Below, one piece after another: positions 26,580-34,589 of a DNA stretch of 44,208 bases (within the stretch, counting starts at the first letter, position 1; each line of letters starts with the position of its first letter). The notes beneath the pieces are model-generated. The model searched no databases. It saw only the letters and a program-made list of their open reading frames with translations, and was not told the origin of the DNA. Made by a program: the position numbers and the translations under genes. The stretch is from CBFGWV01 sp965652545 (GTDB taxonomy: Bacteria > Pseudomonadota > Gammaproteobacteria > Competibacterales > Competibacteraceae). The DNA is taken from the NCBI GenBank assembly GCA_965652545.1, contig CBFGWV010000013.1:1-44208 (forward strand), in the 5' to 3' direction.

Positions 26580-27416
26580 TCAGCTCAATATCACCAGGCA
26601 GCGCGCCTCGATACTGCGGCGCAGTGGCGCATCCGCCGGCACCTCGGGCAGGTCGAAAGCGCAATGGGGTGTCATCCGCGCCCGCCCATCGCGGCGCGAA
26701 TCATAGGTCTTGAACACCAACACTTCGTCGGGCGTCATCCGCGGCATGTAGTACCAGCGGTGGGCGGGGGAGTGGGTGGCCAGGTAGATCTCACCGCTGC
26801 GGTGGGGGTAGTGGATATCCGATGCCACCCAGTCCGTATCAGCGAACGAGCGCACATCGCACATGGCCAGTGGCGTATCCACCACCGGGTGCAGCAGCGG
26901 TCGCCAGAAATTCAAGATGGCGAAGGGCGTATTCGGGTCTGCATTCGGATACATGCCGGCGAACTGGCGCGGCCCCGACAGCTCGGTGTAATCGCCGTGT
27001 ATCCGGCCTACTGCGGCGGGCCTCGTGCCGTCGCCCTGGCGGCCGAAGGTCAAGGGCGGCCGGCCGGCTTCGCGCCGACGCCGGGTGTGATCGAACACCC
27101 TCGCGTCCCGCCCGCCGATGAGGTGGCAGGCCAGGGCTTCGACTTCCCGGTAGTAGGTGTCGATGACCTCCGCGTCCTCGTAGAAATCGCTCACTGCCGT
27201 GGGTTCATGCCGCAGGCAGAAACCGGCCGACTCCAGCAGCCCGTCATCTGTCAGGGAGCGGGCATCGTTGATCGTGCAGCGGCGCCATTCATAGCTGACG
27301 TTGTCCCGCGGCTGGCCGGGCGGGGGTTCGTACATATAGTTGAAGGGCCGTTCGCCGTTGGGCGTGAGGTAGCCAAGATCGCCCTGCACACTGCTTGTGA
27401 CATGCGTGTCTATCAT
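26580..27416 (-). CDS. CmcJ/NvfI (AsaB-like) family oxidoreductase
   Basis: The 278-residue product has the layout of the CmcJ/NvfI/AsaB family, which includes hydroxylases and endoperoxidases of natural-product pathways. Features are an N-terminal NYMYEPPPGQPRDN, a metal-ligand-like HGD at 140-142 in GRIHGDYTELSG, FAILNFWRPL (about 165-174) and PRMTPDEVLVFKTYDS near the C-terminus. These fit a non-haem iron, 2-oxoglutarate-type fold, but the second histidine ligand is only inferred (HSPAHRWYY region). It is the first gene of the leftward operon, directly facing the LysR gene. The substrate is unknown. Confidence 0.82.
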   Translation of the reverse strand: MIDTHVTSSVQGDLGYLTPNGERPFNYMYEPPPGQPRDNVSYEWRRCTINDARSLTDDGLLESAGFCLRHEPTAVSDFYEDAEVIDTYYREVEALACHLIGGRDARVFDHTRRRREAGRPPLTFGRQGDGTRPAAVGRIHGDYTELSGPRQFAGMYPNADPNTPFAILNFWRPLLHPVVDTPLAMCDVRSFADTDWVASDIHYPHRSGEIYLATHSPAHRWYYMPRMTPDEVLVFKTYDSRRDGRARMTPHCAFDLPEVPADAPLRRSIEARCLVILS

Positions 27417-27512
27417 GTGTAGTACAGTCTTGAGTCGTGATGGTGGCTAGGATCTCTCTGAACAGGCTGCCGCTCAAACGCTATTGCTGCATCCCATGCA
27501 TGAGGTGTGCGC
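27417..27512. promoter_or_regulatory. Divergent promoter gap between CmcJ-like and LysR genes
   Basis: These 96 bp between two outward-facing start codons are the expected site of LysR autoregulation and operon control. I see no convincing long T-N11-A palindrome. An ATGCAT palindrome lies at 27496-27501, just before the LysR ribosome-binding site (GAGG at 27502-27505). Confidence 0.4.
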
Positions 27513-28433
27513 ATGCAAAGCCGGCTGTTGAAATTGCCTCCGCTGGATACCGTGCGGGGCTTTGTCGCTGTAGCGCGACGGATGAGCATCACCCAGGCCG
27601 CGGCCGATCTGTGCCTGACGCAGTCCGCGCTCAGCCGTCAAGTGCAAACCCTGGAGGCCGCTCTGGGGACCCCGCTGCTGGTGCGCAGCCACCGCGCCAT
27701 CGGCCTGACACCGGCGGGCGAGGAGCTGTTGCAGCTGGCCTCACCCTGGCTGGAGCGCCTGGCGGAGTTCAAAGACTCGCTGGCGCAGGATGGGCGGGCG
27801 CGCCCGGTGACGATCACTGCCAGCATCGGTGTGACCACGCTGTGGATCCTGCCGCGGCTGGGCGCGTTCCAGAGTGCGCATCCGCATATCGATGTCCGGG
27901 TCGCGGCCAACAATCGGATAGTGGACTTGCATCAGGAAGGCATCGACCTGGCGATCCGCTATTGCCGCGAGGTGTCCGCCCCGCACGATGCGCTGCGCTT
28001 GTTCGGTGAAGAGGTCGTACCGGTGGCCCACCCGGCGGTGGCGGCGCAGGCGTTCGCCGCACCGGGCAAGCTGCTCGACCAGGTGCTGCTGGAGCTAGAC
28101 GATCGGGCGCGGCCGTGGATGCGCTGGGCCGACTGGCTCAGTGCCCAGGGGTTGGGCGAGGCCAAGCCGCGGGCGTTCCTCCATTTCAACCAGTACGACC
28201 AGATCGTGCAGGCGGCGCTGGAGGGTCACGGCGTGGCCCTGGGACGGTTGCCGCTGGTCTCGCCCATGTTGCGCGACGGGCGTCTGGTGGCCCAGGCCGG
28301 CGCCCAACTGGGCGTCAGCGATTTCGCGTTTTGGTTGATCGAGGCCGAGAAGGCGCCGCGCAGCGAGGTCGCCACCCTGGCGGCCTGGATTCGTCGCGAG
28401 GCCGAGGCGACGGTTGCCGCGGCCTCCGCGTGA
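27513..28433 (+). CDS. LysR-family transcriptional regulator (GcvA-like)
   Basis: This 306-residue LysR regulator has an N-terminal winged helix-turn-helix (about residues 15-60: SITQAAADLCLTQSALSRQVQTLE, then TPLLVRSHRAIGLTPAG). The effector-binding domain resembles GcvA-type proteins (ITASIGVTTLWILPRL, DLAIRYCR). The start is the ATG at 27513, with GAGG 7 nt upstream; a GTG two codons earlier is less well placed. It is divergent from the CmcJ-like operon, so it probably controls that operon in response to a pathway intermediate (inference). Confidence 0.92.
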   Translation: MQSRLLKLPPLDTVRGFVAVARRMSITQAAADLCLTQSALSRQVQTLEAALGTPLLVRSHRAIGLTPAGEELLQLASPWLERLAEFKDSLAQDGRARPVTITASIGVTTLWILPRLGAFQSAHPHIDVRVAANNRIVDLHQEGIDLAIRYCREVSAPHDALRLFGEEVVPVAHPAVAAQAFAAPGKLLDQVLLELDDRARPWMRWADWLSAQGLGEAKPRAFLHFNQYDQIVQAALEGHGVALGRLPLVSPMLRDGRLVAQAGAQLGVSDFAFWLIEAEKAPRSEVATLAAWIRREAEATVAAASA

Positions 28434-28473
28434 CGCTACGTTGCGTCTCCTACTTCAACGAGTCACCGTCACT

Positions 28474-29916
28474 ATGCAATCGCCCAAGCGCCCGGCCAGG
28501 CGGTGGCTGCGCCACCTCTTGGCGGCCGTCATTCTCGTGTTTGCCGCCGTCGGTGCATACGGCGTCTACCGCCCTTTGCCCGAGGGCTTGAGCATCGATG
28601 GTGCCTACCGCACTGTGAGCGATGTCGCATTCCTGGCCGACCTGACGTACATCGACCCAAACGGTCGGCGGCAGACGGAACAGGCCATTTTCGACGAGGC
28701 GTTCGCCCTTATCAACGGCGCCCGGCGCTTCGTGTTGGTGGACATGTTCCTGTACAACGCGTTTCAAGGTGAGCAGCCCGAGACCCACCGGGCATTGTCG
28801 GCCGAGTTGACCGAGCGCCTGATCCGACAGAAGGCGCGCTTCCCGGACATGCAGATCCTGGTGATCACCGATCCGTTCAATACTTTGTACGGCGGCGTGC
28901 CCTCGCCCCATCTTGCGGCCTTGGAGCGCGCGGGCATTTCGGTCACCCTGACCCGGCTCACTGCGCTGCCGGACAGCAATCCGCTGTATTCGGCCGTGTG
29001 GCGGGCCGCCATCCAATGGTTCGGCAACAGTGCGGGCAGCGCCTTGCCCAACCCGGTGGGCCCCGGCCGCGTGTCGGTGCGCAGTTATCTGGCCTTGTTC
29101 AACTTCAAGGCCAATCACCGCAAGGTGTTGATTGCCGATTCGGGTACGGATTTCGTCGGTCTCGTGACCTCGGCCAACCCCCACGATGGCAGCAGCGCCC
29201 ATGGCAACGTGGCCTTGCGTTTCAGCGGACCGGCGGTGGCTGACCTGTTGGCGACCGAGCGCGCGGTGTTGGCGTTCTCCGGCGGGCCATTGCCCGCCGT
29301 GGACATTCCCCGCGATGCCGGTGACGGCGCTTTGAGATTGCGCATCCTCACCGAACGGGCCATCGAGCGGGCCGCGCTCGATGCGCTGGCCCAGGCCGGC
29401 GCGGGCGACGCAGTGGACCTGGCCATGTTCTACCTGTCCGATCGGCACATCATCGATGCCTTGCTCGGTGCCCACCAGCGCGGTGCCCGGCTGCGCATAG
29501 TGCTGGATCCGAACAAAGACGCGTTTGGGCGGACCAAGAATGGAGTCCCAAACCGGCCGGTTGCGCATGAGCTTCATCAGGCGGGTATTCCCGTGCGCTG
29601 GTGCGACACCCATGGTGAGCAGTGCCACAGCAAGTTGTTGCGGGTTCGCCTCGAGGATGGCACGACGCGGCTGATTCTCGGGTCCGCGAACTACACGCGA
29701 CGCAACCTCGACGACCTGAACCTGGAGACCAACGTCGAACTGGTCGGCCCTGCGGACGCCGGACCGCTGCGCGAAGCCGGGGCGTGGTTCGACCTGCGCT
29801 GGTCCAATACCGCACAGCGGCGTTTCAGCGTGGACTACCCGCAGTATGCGGACGAGAGTCTCTGGCATCGGGTGCTGTACCGGGTCATGGAGGCCAGCGG
29901 CCTGAGCACCTTCTGA
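28474..29916 (+). CDS. Membrane-anchored phospholipase D-like / cardiolipin synthase-like protein
   Basis: The 480-residue protein has one N-terminal membrane segment (about residues 12-32) and two PLD half-domains. The first has a full HKD motif, HRKVLIAD from His215, followed by GLVTSANPHDG. The second has HSKLLRVR from His385, followed by LGSANYTRRN, so the HxK is present but the Asp of HxKxxxxD is replaced by Arg. The enzyme could transfer phosphatidyl groups in the envelope. Bitopic anchoring with one canonical and one degenerate HKD makes a specific substrate uncertain. The ATG at 28474 is preferred over an upstream in-frame start at 28414, but no strong Shine-Dalgarno is visible. A 78-bp gap separates it from the AI-2E gene. 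Confidence 0.85.
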   Translation: MQSPKRPARRWLRHLLAAVILVFAAVGAYGVYRPLPEGLSIDGAYRTVSDVAFLADLTYIDPNGRRQTEQAIFDEAFALINGARRFVLVDMFLYNAFQGEQPETHRALSAELTERLIRQKARFPDMQILVITDPFNTLYGGVPSPHLAALERAGISVTLTRLTALPDSNPLYSAVWRAAIQWFGNSAGSALPNPVGPGRVSVRSYLALFNFKANHRKVLIADSGTDFVGLVTSANPHDGSSAHGNVALRFSGPAVADLLATERAVLAFSGGPLPAVDIPRDAGDGALRLRILTERAIERAALDALAQAGAGDAVDLAMFYLSDRHIIDALLGAHQRGARLRIVLDPNKDAFGRTKNGVPNRPVAHELHQAGIPVRWCDTHGEQCHSKLLRVRLEDGTTRLILGSANYTRRNLDDLNLETNVELVGPADAGPLREAGAWFDLRWSNTAQRRFSVDYPQYADESLWHRVLYRVMEASGLSTF

Positions 29917-29994
29917 TATCTGTTCAGCGACGCGGCATGCGAACCCTGATATTACAAGGGCCACTGTATAAGCAGAAGCTGGAGGATAGAGCGC

Positions 29995-31122
29995 ATGGAC
30001 GATGGGCAAACTCAGGACGCCCCACCCACGACGGCGGAAATCGAGTTCGAAGACCACAAGATGGTGCGCATTTCGATCGTGGGCATCTTCCTCATCCTGT
30101 TTATCGGCATGCTGTACTTCGCTCAAGGTTTGCTGATGCCGGTCACGCTGGCCTTTCTGGCGGCTCTGGTGCTCTCGCCGGTCGTCCGCTCGCTGCACAA
30201 ACGCGGTGTGCCCGAGGGGCTTTCCGCGCTGTGCCTGGTGCTGGCGCTTGCGGCGGCGATCGTCGTGGGCGGTTACACGCTCAGCGGACCGGTGACGGCA
30301 TTGGTGGAGGATGCACCGTCGATCGGCTGGGAGCTACGCTACAAGCTGGCCTCGCTGCGCGAGCCGTTCGAGAAGGTCAAGAACGCCCGCCAGTTGGTCG
30401 ACGACGCGACCAAGGAAGACCCGGAGCCAGGTGTCGAGGAGGTCATCGTCCGTGAACCCGGCCTCCTGAACCGCGCAGCGGAGGGGTTGCCGGAGGTGCT
30501 TGCCGGGGCCGGCCTGGCACTGGTGCTGTTGTTGTTCTTGTTGGCATCGGGCGACTTGTTCTTCGAGAAACTGGTCAAAGCCCTGCCAACCTTGCAAGAC
30601 CGCAAGCGCGCCCTGCGCATCGCCCAGGATGTGGAGCGTGAAGTCTCGCGGTATCTGCTGACCATTTCGGTGATCAATGCCGTGCTTGGCGTCCTCGTGG
30701 GCACGGGCCTCTATGTGATCGGCATGCCCAACCCGCTGCTTTGGGGTGTGCTTGTGGCGGCGTTGAATTTCGTCCCGTATCTCGGGGCGGTCATCGGCAT
30801 CGGGCTGGTGAGTATCGTCGCCCTGGTCAGTTTCCCCACGCTCGGTCAGGCGGCCATGGCGCCGGGTATTTATCTTGTGCTCACCCTGGTCGAGGGCCAG
30901 GTGCTTACGCCGATGTTGGTCGGCAAACGCCTGCAGATCAATGCGGTCGCCGTGTTCCTGGCCATCGCCTTCTGGGGTTGGATGTGGGGGTTCATCGGCG
31001 TGTTGATTGCGGTACCGATCCTGATCGTCATCAAGGTGTTTGCCAGCCGGGTCGAGGATCTGTCCGGTCTCAACGAGTTTCTGAGCGAGCGCGGCGTCAC
31101 CACCGCGCCACCACCGGGCTGA
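29995..31122 (+). CDS. AI-2E family (PerM-like) permease
   Basis: The 375-residue membrane protein has the AI-2E/PerM fold. There is an N-terminal pair of segments (about residues 25-65), a soluble middle region of about 80 residues, then six segments with the hallmark YVIGMPNPLLWGVLVAALNFVPYLG and the GQVLTPMLVGKRLQINAVAV motif. The family includes exporters of AI-2 and polar compounds and Na+/H+ antiporters, so no substrate can be assigned. The start is the ATG at 29995, with GGAGG 9 nt upstream. The stop codon is one base away from that of the convergent DUF6494 gene. Confidence 0.92.
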   Translation: MDDGQTQDAPPTTAEIEFEDHKMVRISIVGIFLILFIGMLYFAQGLLMPVTLAFLAALVLSPVVRSLHKRGVPEGLSALCLVLALAAAIVVGGYTLSGPVTALVEDAPSIGWELRYKLASLREPFEKVKNARQLVDDATKEDPEPGVEEVIVREPGLLNRAAEGLPEVLAGAGLALVLLLFLLASGDLFFEKLVKALPTLQDRKRALRIAQDVEREVSRYLLTISVINAVLGVLVGTGLYVIGMPNPLLWGVLVAALNFVPYLGAVIGIGLVSIVALVSFPTLGQAAMAPGIYLVLTLVEGQVLTPMLVGKRLQINAVAVFLAIAFWGWMWGFIGVLIAVPILIVIKVFASRVEDLSGLNEFLSERGVTTAPPPG

Positions 31123-31123
31123 G

Positions 31124-31315
31124 TCATAGCTCGATTTCGCTCTCCACGACATGGTTCAGGTCGGTGCCTTCGGCGGTCAGGACTATGCGGACTTTCAAAC
31201 GGTTCTGGCCGCCAGTCTTGCCGCTGCGCACGAGCTCTTCGATCTCGCGCTGCGAGGTGACGCCGACCTGCTTGAGAAACTTGCGCAACGACATGTTGAA
31301 GCGATCTTCATCCAT
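31124..31315 (-). CDS. DUF6494 family small protein
   Basis: This 63-residue protein matches the DUF6494 pattern: MDEDRFNMSLRKFLKQVGVTSQREIE, then a basic GGQNRLKVRIVLT strand and an acidic end. The helix plus strand layout suggests a small DNA- or RNA-binding fold, but no function is known. The start is well supported by AAGGAG 9 nt upstream of the ATG. It is convergent with the AI-2E gene, and its upstream side abuts the long inverted repeat at 31335-31475. Confidence 0.78.
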   Translation of the reverse strand: MDEDRFNMSLRKFLKQVGVTSQREIEELVRSGKTGGQNRLKVRIVLTAEGTDLNHVVESEIEL

Positions 31316-31334
31316 AGTGGTGGCTCCTTGGGGT

Positions 31335-31475
31335 GGGTTTCAGGTTTTAAGTTTTAAGTTTTACGTTTTACGTTCGTGGGTGGTGGGTGTGAGTGCACGC
31401 ACACTCGACCATGAGCATCTACATTTTGGACAGCACTGCCGAAACTTAAAACTTAAAACTTAAAACCTAAAACCC
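31335..31475. repeat. Long inverted repeat built from TTTTAAG heptamers
   Basis: The left arm (31335-31368) reads GGG, TTTC, AGG, then four heptamers (TTTTAAG twice, TTTTACG twice). The right arm (31442-31475) is its reverse complement with two mismatches in 34 positions. The 73-nt loop contains a further imperfect palindrome, GTGTGAGTGCACGCACAC (about 31387-31404). It could fold as a long hairpin RNA or be a mobile intergenic repeat. It lies between the DUF6494 and RsbW-like genes. Confidence 0.75.
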
Positions 31476-31555
31476 CCATCCACCAGCACCAACTTTAATT
31501 CATTCCGCCAGACGTCCATCATACCGACGACTGCCCGCCCGGAGAGGAGCGAACG

Positions 31556-31984
31556 GTGAGTGAGACACTCGAGCTGACGCTCGACAACCGGTTGGAGGCC
31601 ATTGCACCGGCGGTGGAGCGCATTGATGCGTTCTGTCGGGCCAACGGCGCCAACGGGCGGGAGGTGGGCCAGTTGAGCCTTGTGCTGGATGAGTTGCTGA
31701 CCAATATCATTTCCTACGCTTGGCCACAGGGCGGCGAGCATTCGATCGCGTTGCGGGTGTGGGTTGCGGCCGATGGGGTGGGTGCCGAGCTTGTCGACGA
31801 TGGCATGGCCTTCGACCCCCGCGATGCACCCCAGGCTGATCTCACCGCCTCGCTGGAGGATCGGGAAGTGGGCGGGTTGGGTGTCCACTTTGCGATGACG
31901 CTGATGGACACGGTCGACTATCGGCGCTGCGAGGGCAAGAATCGACTCACCGTGTTCAAGACCATTACACCAACGGAGCGATGA
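31556..31984 (+). CDS. RsbW-like anti-sigma / serine kinase (HATPase_c_2)
   Basis: This 142-residue GHKL ATPase has an N box (LVLDELLTNIISYA, with Glu and Asn), a G1 box (DDGMAFDP) and a G2 box (GGLGVHFAMTLMD). These mark the RsbW/SpoIIAB serine kinases that bind either a target or a STAS antagonist. The GTG start has GAGGAG upstream. The STAS gene follows after one base, so this is a partner-switch pair. No sigma factor lies in the window, so its target is not identified. The SpoIIE phosphatase at 32535-34589 is the obvious opposing enzyme. Confidence 0.9.
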   Translation: MSETLELTLDNRLEAIAPAVERIDAFCRANGANGREVGQLSLVLDELLTNIISYAWPQGGEHSIALRVWVAADGVGAELVDDGMAFDPRDAPQADLTASLEDREVGGLGVHFAMTLMDTVDYRRCEGKNRLTVFKTITPTER

Positions 31985-31985
31985 C

Positions 31986-32309
31986 GTGACTGAATCCCAA
32001 ATCAACCCGCCCCTGGTCGTCGTTCCGGCCCAGCGGCTCGACAGTTCGACCTCGCCGGCCTTCGAGCGCGAGTTGATGGCACAGATCGAGCAGGGGGCGA
32101 CGACGGTCGTTCTTGATTTTGCCAAGGTCAATTACATCAGCAGCGCCGGTCTGCGGGTGATCCTGCTCGCGGGCAAGCGGCTGAAGGCCGGTGGTGGCAG
32201 CCTGGGGCTGTGCGCATTGAACGACGATTGCCGCGAGGTCTTTCGCATCAGCGGTTTCGATGCGCTGTTTCCCTTGCACGCGTCGGTGGACGAGGCTCTG
32301 GGGAGGTAG
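31986..32309 (+). CDS. STAS-domain anti-sigma factor antagonist (RsbV-like)
   Basis: This 107-residue STAS protein has the conserved phosphorylatable serine region YISSAGLRVIL near residue 55 and an N-terminal beta strand VVVPAQRLDSST. It is expected to be phosphorylated by the upstream RsbW-like kinase and dephosphorylated by a SpoIIE-type phosphatase. The dephosphorylated form would bind and titrate the kinase. The GTG start at 31986 lies 1 base after the stop of the kinase gene, a tight coupling typical of these pairs. Confidence 0.9.
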   Translation: MTESQINPPLVVVPAQRLDSSTSPAFERELMAQIEQGATTVVLDFAKVNYISSAGLRVILLAGKRLKAGGGSLGLCALNDDCREVFRISGFDALFPLHASVDEALGR

Positions 32310-32353
32310 GACGGCTCACTTCTGCGGCCGGTCGTGTGGCGTAGATCGAGTGA

Positions 32354-32524
32354 GATGTAGGATGGGTCGAGCGCAAGCGATACCCATCATGCCGGCGTTG
32401 AACGTAGTTGCCATCATTTGAGGTAAGCACCGCGCTCATCCACGAGATGAGGGAGCCTGATACCTTGGTGGCTTCTGCCACCTGCGCCTGATGGGTATCG
32501 CTTGCGCTCGACCCATCCTACATC
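32354..32524. mobile_element. MITE-like element with perfect 36-bp terminal inverted repeats
   Basis: The arms 32354-32389 and 32489-32524 are perfect reverse complements over 36 bases, starting GATGTAGGATGGGTCGAGCG. Each arm is itself hairpin-forming (GATGGGT ... ACCCATC). The 99-bp centre has further short hairpins (GGTGGC-TTCT-GCCACC near 32467-32482; CTCAT/ATGAG near 32433-32449) and no ORF. This resembles the GTAGGATGGGT-type intergenic repeats seen in many gammaproteobacteria. It sits between the convergent ends of the STAS and SpoIIE genes and could also act as a bidirectional terminator. Confidence 0.75.
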
Positions 32525-32534
32525 CGACAGGCTC

Positions 32535-34589
32535 CTAGGTACCGCTGAAGCGCAAGGTCAGACAGGTGATGTCGTCGGCCTGGGGGGCGCCGCGCTCGAA
32601 GCGGTGCACTGAGGCGATGACCTGGTCCGACAATTCGTGCACCGACCAGCCTGTCTCTCGCTCGGCCAGCACCTGCTCCAGGCGCTCTTCGCCATAGGCG
32701 ACCTCATCGATATCGAAGGCCTCCGTCACCCCGTCGGTGAACAGGAACAACATGTCGCCAGGTGCGAGGGTCATTCGCTGTTCCTGGTAGGGAATATCCT
32801 CCATCACGGCTACGGCCATGCCGCCGACGCCGGGTAGGGCCTGCACCGTGCCATCGTGCGTCAAATGGTACGGCGGGTTATGGCCTGCGTTGACATAGGC
32901 CAGTTGCCCATTGTCCAGATCCAGCACGCCGTAGAACACGGTGACGAACATCATCTGCTCGTTTTCCGCTGCCAGCAGGTCGTTGAGGCGGCGGATGGAC
33001 TTTGACGGGGAACGCTCGAACAAGGCCGTCGATTTCAACAGGGTGCGTGAGATGGCCATGAACAAGGCCGCCGGCACACCTTTGCCGGAGACATCGGCGA
33101 TGACGAAGCCCAGTGTGTGGTCGTCGATCATGAAGTAATCGTAGAAGTCGCCGCCGACCTCCTTGGCCGCGGTCATCTGGCCGTACACGGTCACCCGCGG
33201 GTCGCTGGGCAGCGCCCGGGGCAGGATGGCCAATTGCACTTGGCGGGCGATCTCCAATTCCTGCTGTATACCGGCGAGCTTGGTCTTGGTAACCAACGCC
33301 TCGCGCAGTTCCTGCACCATGGCGCTCAGGCGCTTGTGCTGCTCCTCTATCCGCCGCACCAGATCGCCCATGACCTGCGCCAGGCGGCGCAGTTGGTCGT
33401 CCGGCAGATCGCCGTGGGTCCGCGTGCCTTCCGGCCCGAGCAAGGCCAGGACTTCTTCGCGGTCGGTCGGGTCGAGCGCGTCGGCGAGGGTCTGCAACTG
33501 CCGGCGGATGACGCTTTCCTGGCGCAGCCGGACGCGTTCGCGCTGTCGTCGTACGCGCGCCAGGGTGTGGGTATTGACGCGATAGGCGGCGACCGCCTCG
33601 CTGATGGCGGCGATCTCGTCATGACGTCGGTCGCGGTGGTCGCCGCCGGTGACGGCATCGCCCAATGACAGCGCATGTAAGTCCGCAAGGGCGTGCTCCA
33701 GCGGGCGAAAACTGCGCCGCAGGTAGAAGAACACGCCCAGGCAGCCGGCAAGGATCAACAACCCGACCGTGCCGATGGCGCCGATGCGGATTCGCCACAG
33801 TGCCGCAGCCCGCTCGGTGCTGTCGCGCAGGCTCACCAGCGCGCCCAGTGCGCCACCGCCGAGGTCGGTCAACGGTACGCTGACCAGCGCGAAGCGGCGG
33901 GAATCGATGGCGACCTGCTCGGCCAGTGCGCGACGCGGGCTGAGCGTGACCGCGGCTGCCGTCCACAGCGCAGGGTCGGTCGCCGCAGCCGTCCTGCCGC
34001 GCAGGGTCAGCAAGGTGGCCGCGCTGCCCGAGCGCTCGGCGAAGCGCAGCAACGCTTGGCGGGCGTCGGTACCGACGACCAGGGCGGCGGGGGCCGAGCC
34101 GGGTAAAACGACTCGGCGGGCGACCAGGACGTGGATTCGGCCGGCGGCGATTTGGCGTAGTCCGCTGACTGTCTCCCCGCGCAATACCCGGTCGAGGCTG
34201 GCGGCATCCAGCAGGGCCTGCGCCGTTGCCGGACCGTGGCCGGACAGTACGCCGCCGCGGGCGCCGATCAATTGAACCGCGTCAGGCCGGATGCCCGTGC
34301 GCGAACGATCGAGGGCAAGGGCAAGCAGCCGTCCGGGGTCTGCCGGCGTGGTGTCGACCGTGGCCTCGCCACCGGCCAGGGCCTCTGCCAAATCGTCTGC
34401 GATCGCCGCGTTGATCTCCCGCTGCACAGCGACGATTTCGCCCCACAGTATTCGCTGTCCGCTGACGGCCTCGTCTGTGGCTTGGCGCCCGGTCACTGTA
34501 TCGAGCAGCCAGGCGGCAGTGCCCAGGACGAGTGTCAGCAGCGCGAAGCCGGTAAAGACGATGAGCGTGATCCGCGTACGCAGCAGCAT
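32535..34589 (-). CDS. SpoIIE/PP2C-family phosphatase with periplasmic sensor and HAMP
   Basis: This 684-residue protein has an N-terminal membrane segment (about 8-28), a large periplasmic Cache-like sensor, a second membrane segment (about 293-318) and a HAMP/coiled-coil linker. The C-terminal SpoIIE phosphatase (about 455-684) shows VGGDFYDYF, VIADVSGKGVPAALFMA, NAGHNPPYHL, LFLFTDGVTEAFD and ADDITCLTL, so the metal-binding aspartates are present. It is expected to dephosphorylate the STAS antagonist encoded at 31986. The ATG overlaps the TGA of the upstream sensor gene (TGATG), giving the order sensor C, sensor B, phosphatase in one leftward operon. Confidence 0.93.
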   Translation of the reverse strand: MLLRTRITLIVFTGFALLTLVLGTAAWLLDTVTGRQATDEAVSGQRILWGEIVAVQREINAAIADDLAEALAGGEATVDTTPADPGRLLALALDRSRTGIRPDAVQLIGARGGVLSGHGPATAQALLDAASLDRVLRGETVSGLRQIAAGRIHVLVARRVVLPGSAPAALVVGTDARQALLRFAERSGSAATLLTLRGRTAAATDPALWTAAAVTLSPRRALAEQVAIDSRRFALVSVPLTDLGGGALGALVSLRDSTERAAALWRIRIGAIGTVGLLILAGCLGVFFYLRRSFRPLEHALADLHALSLGDAVTGGDHRDRRHDEIAAISEAVAAYRVNTHTLARVRRQRERVRLRQESVIRRQLQTLADALDPTDREEVLALLGPEGTRTHGDLPDDQLRRLAQVMGDLVRRIEEQHKRLSAMVQELREALVTKTKLAGIQQELEIARQVQLAILPRALPSDPRVTVYGQMTAAKEVGGDFYDYFMIDDHTLGFVIADVSGKGVPAALFMAISRTLLKSTALFERSPSKSIRRLNDLLAAENEQMMFVTVFYGVLDLDNGQLAYVNAGHNPPYHLTHDGTVQALPGVGGMAVAVMEDIPYQEQRMTLAPGDMLFLFTDGVTEAFDIDEVAYGEERLEQVLAERETGWSVHELSDQVIASVHRFERGAPQADDITCLTLRFSGT

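Noticed and set aside
29622..30455. Rightward frame overlapping the PLD and AI-2E genes
   Set aside because: It runs in another frame across two supported genes and shows no family motif.
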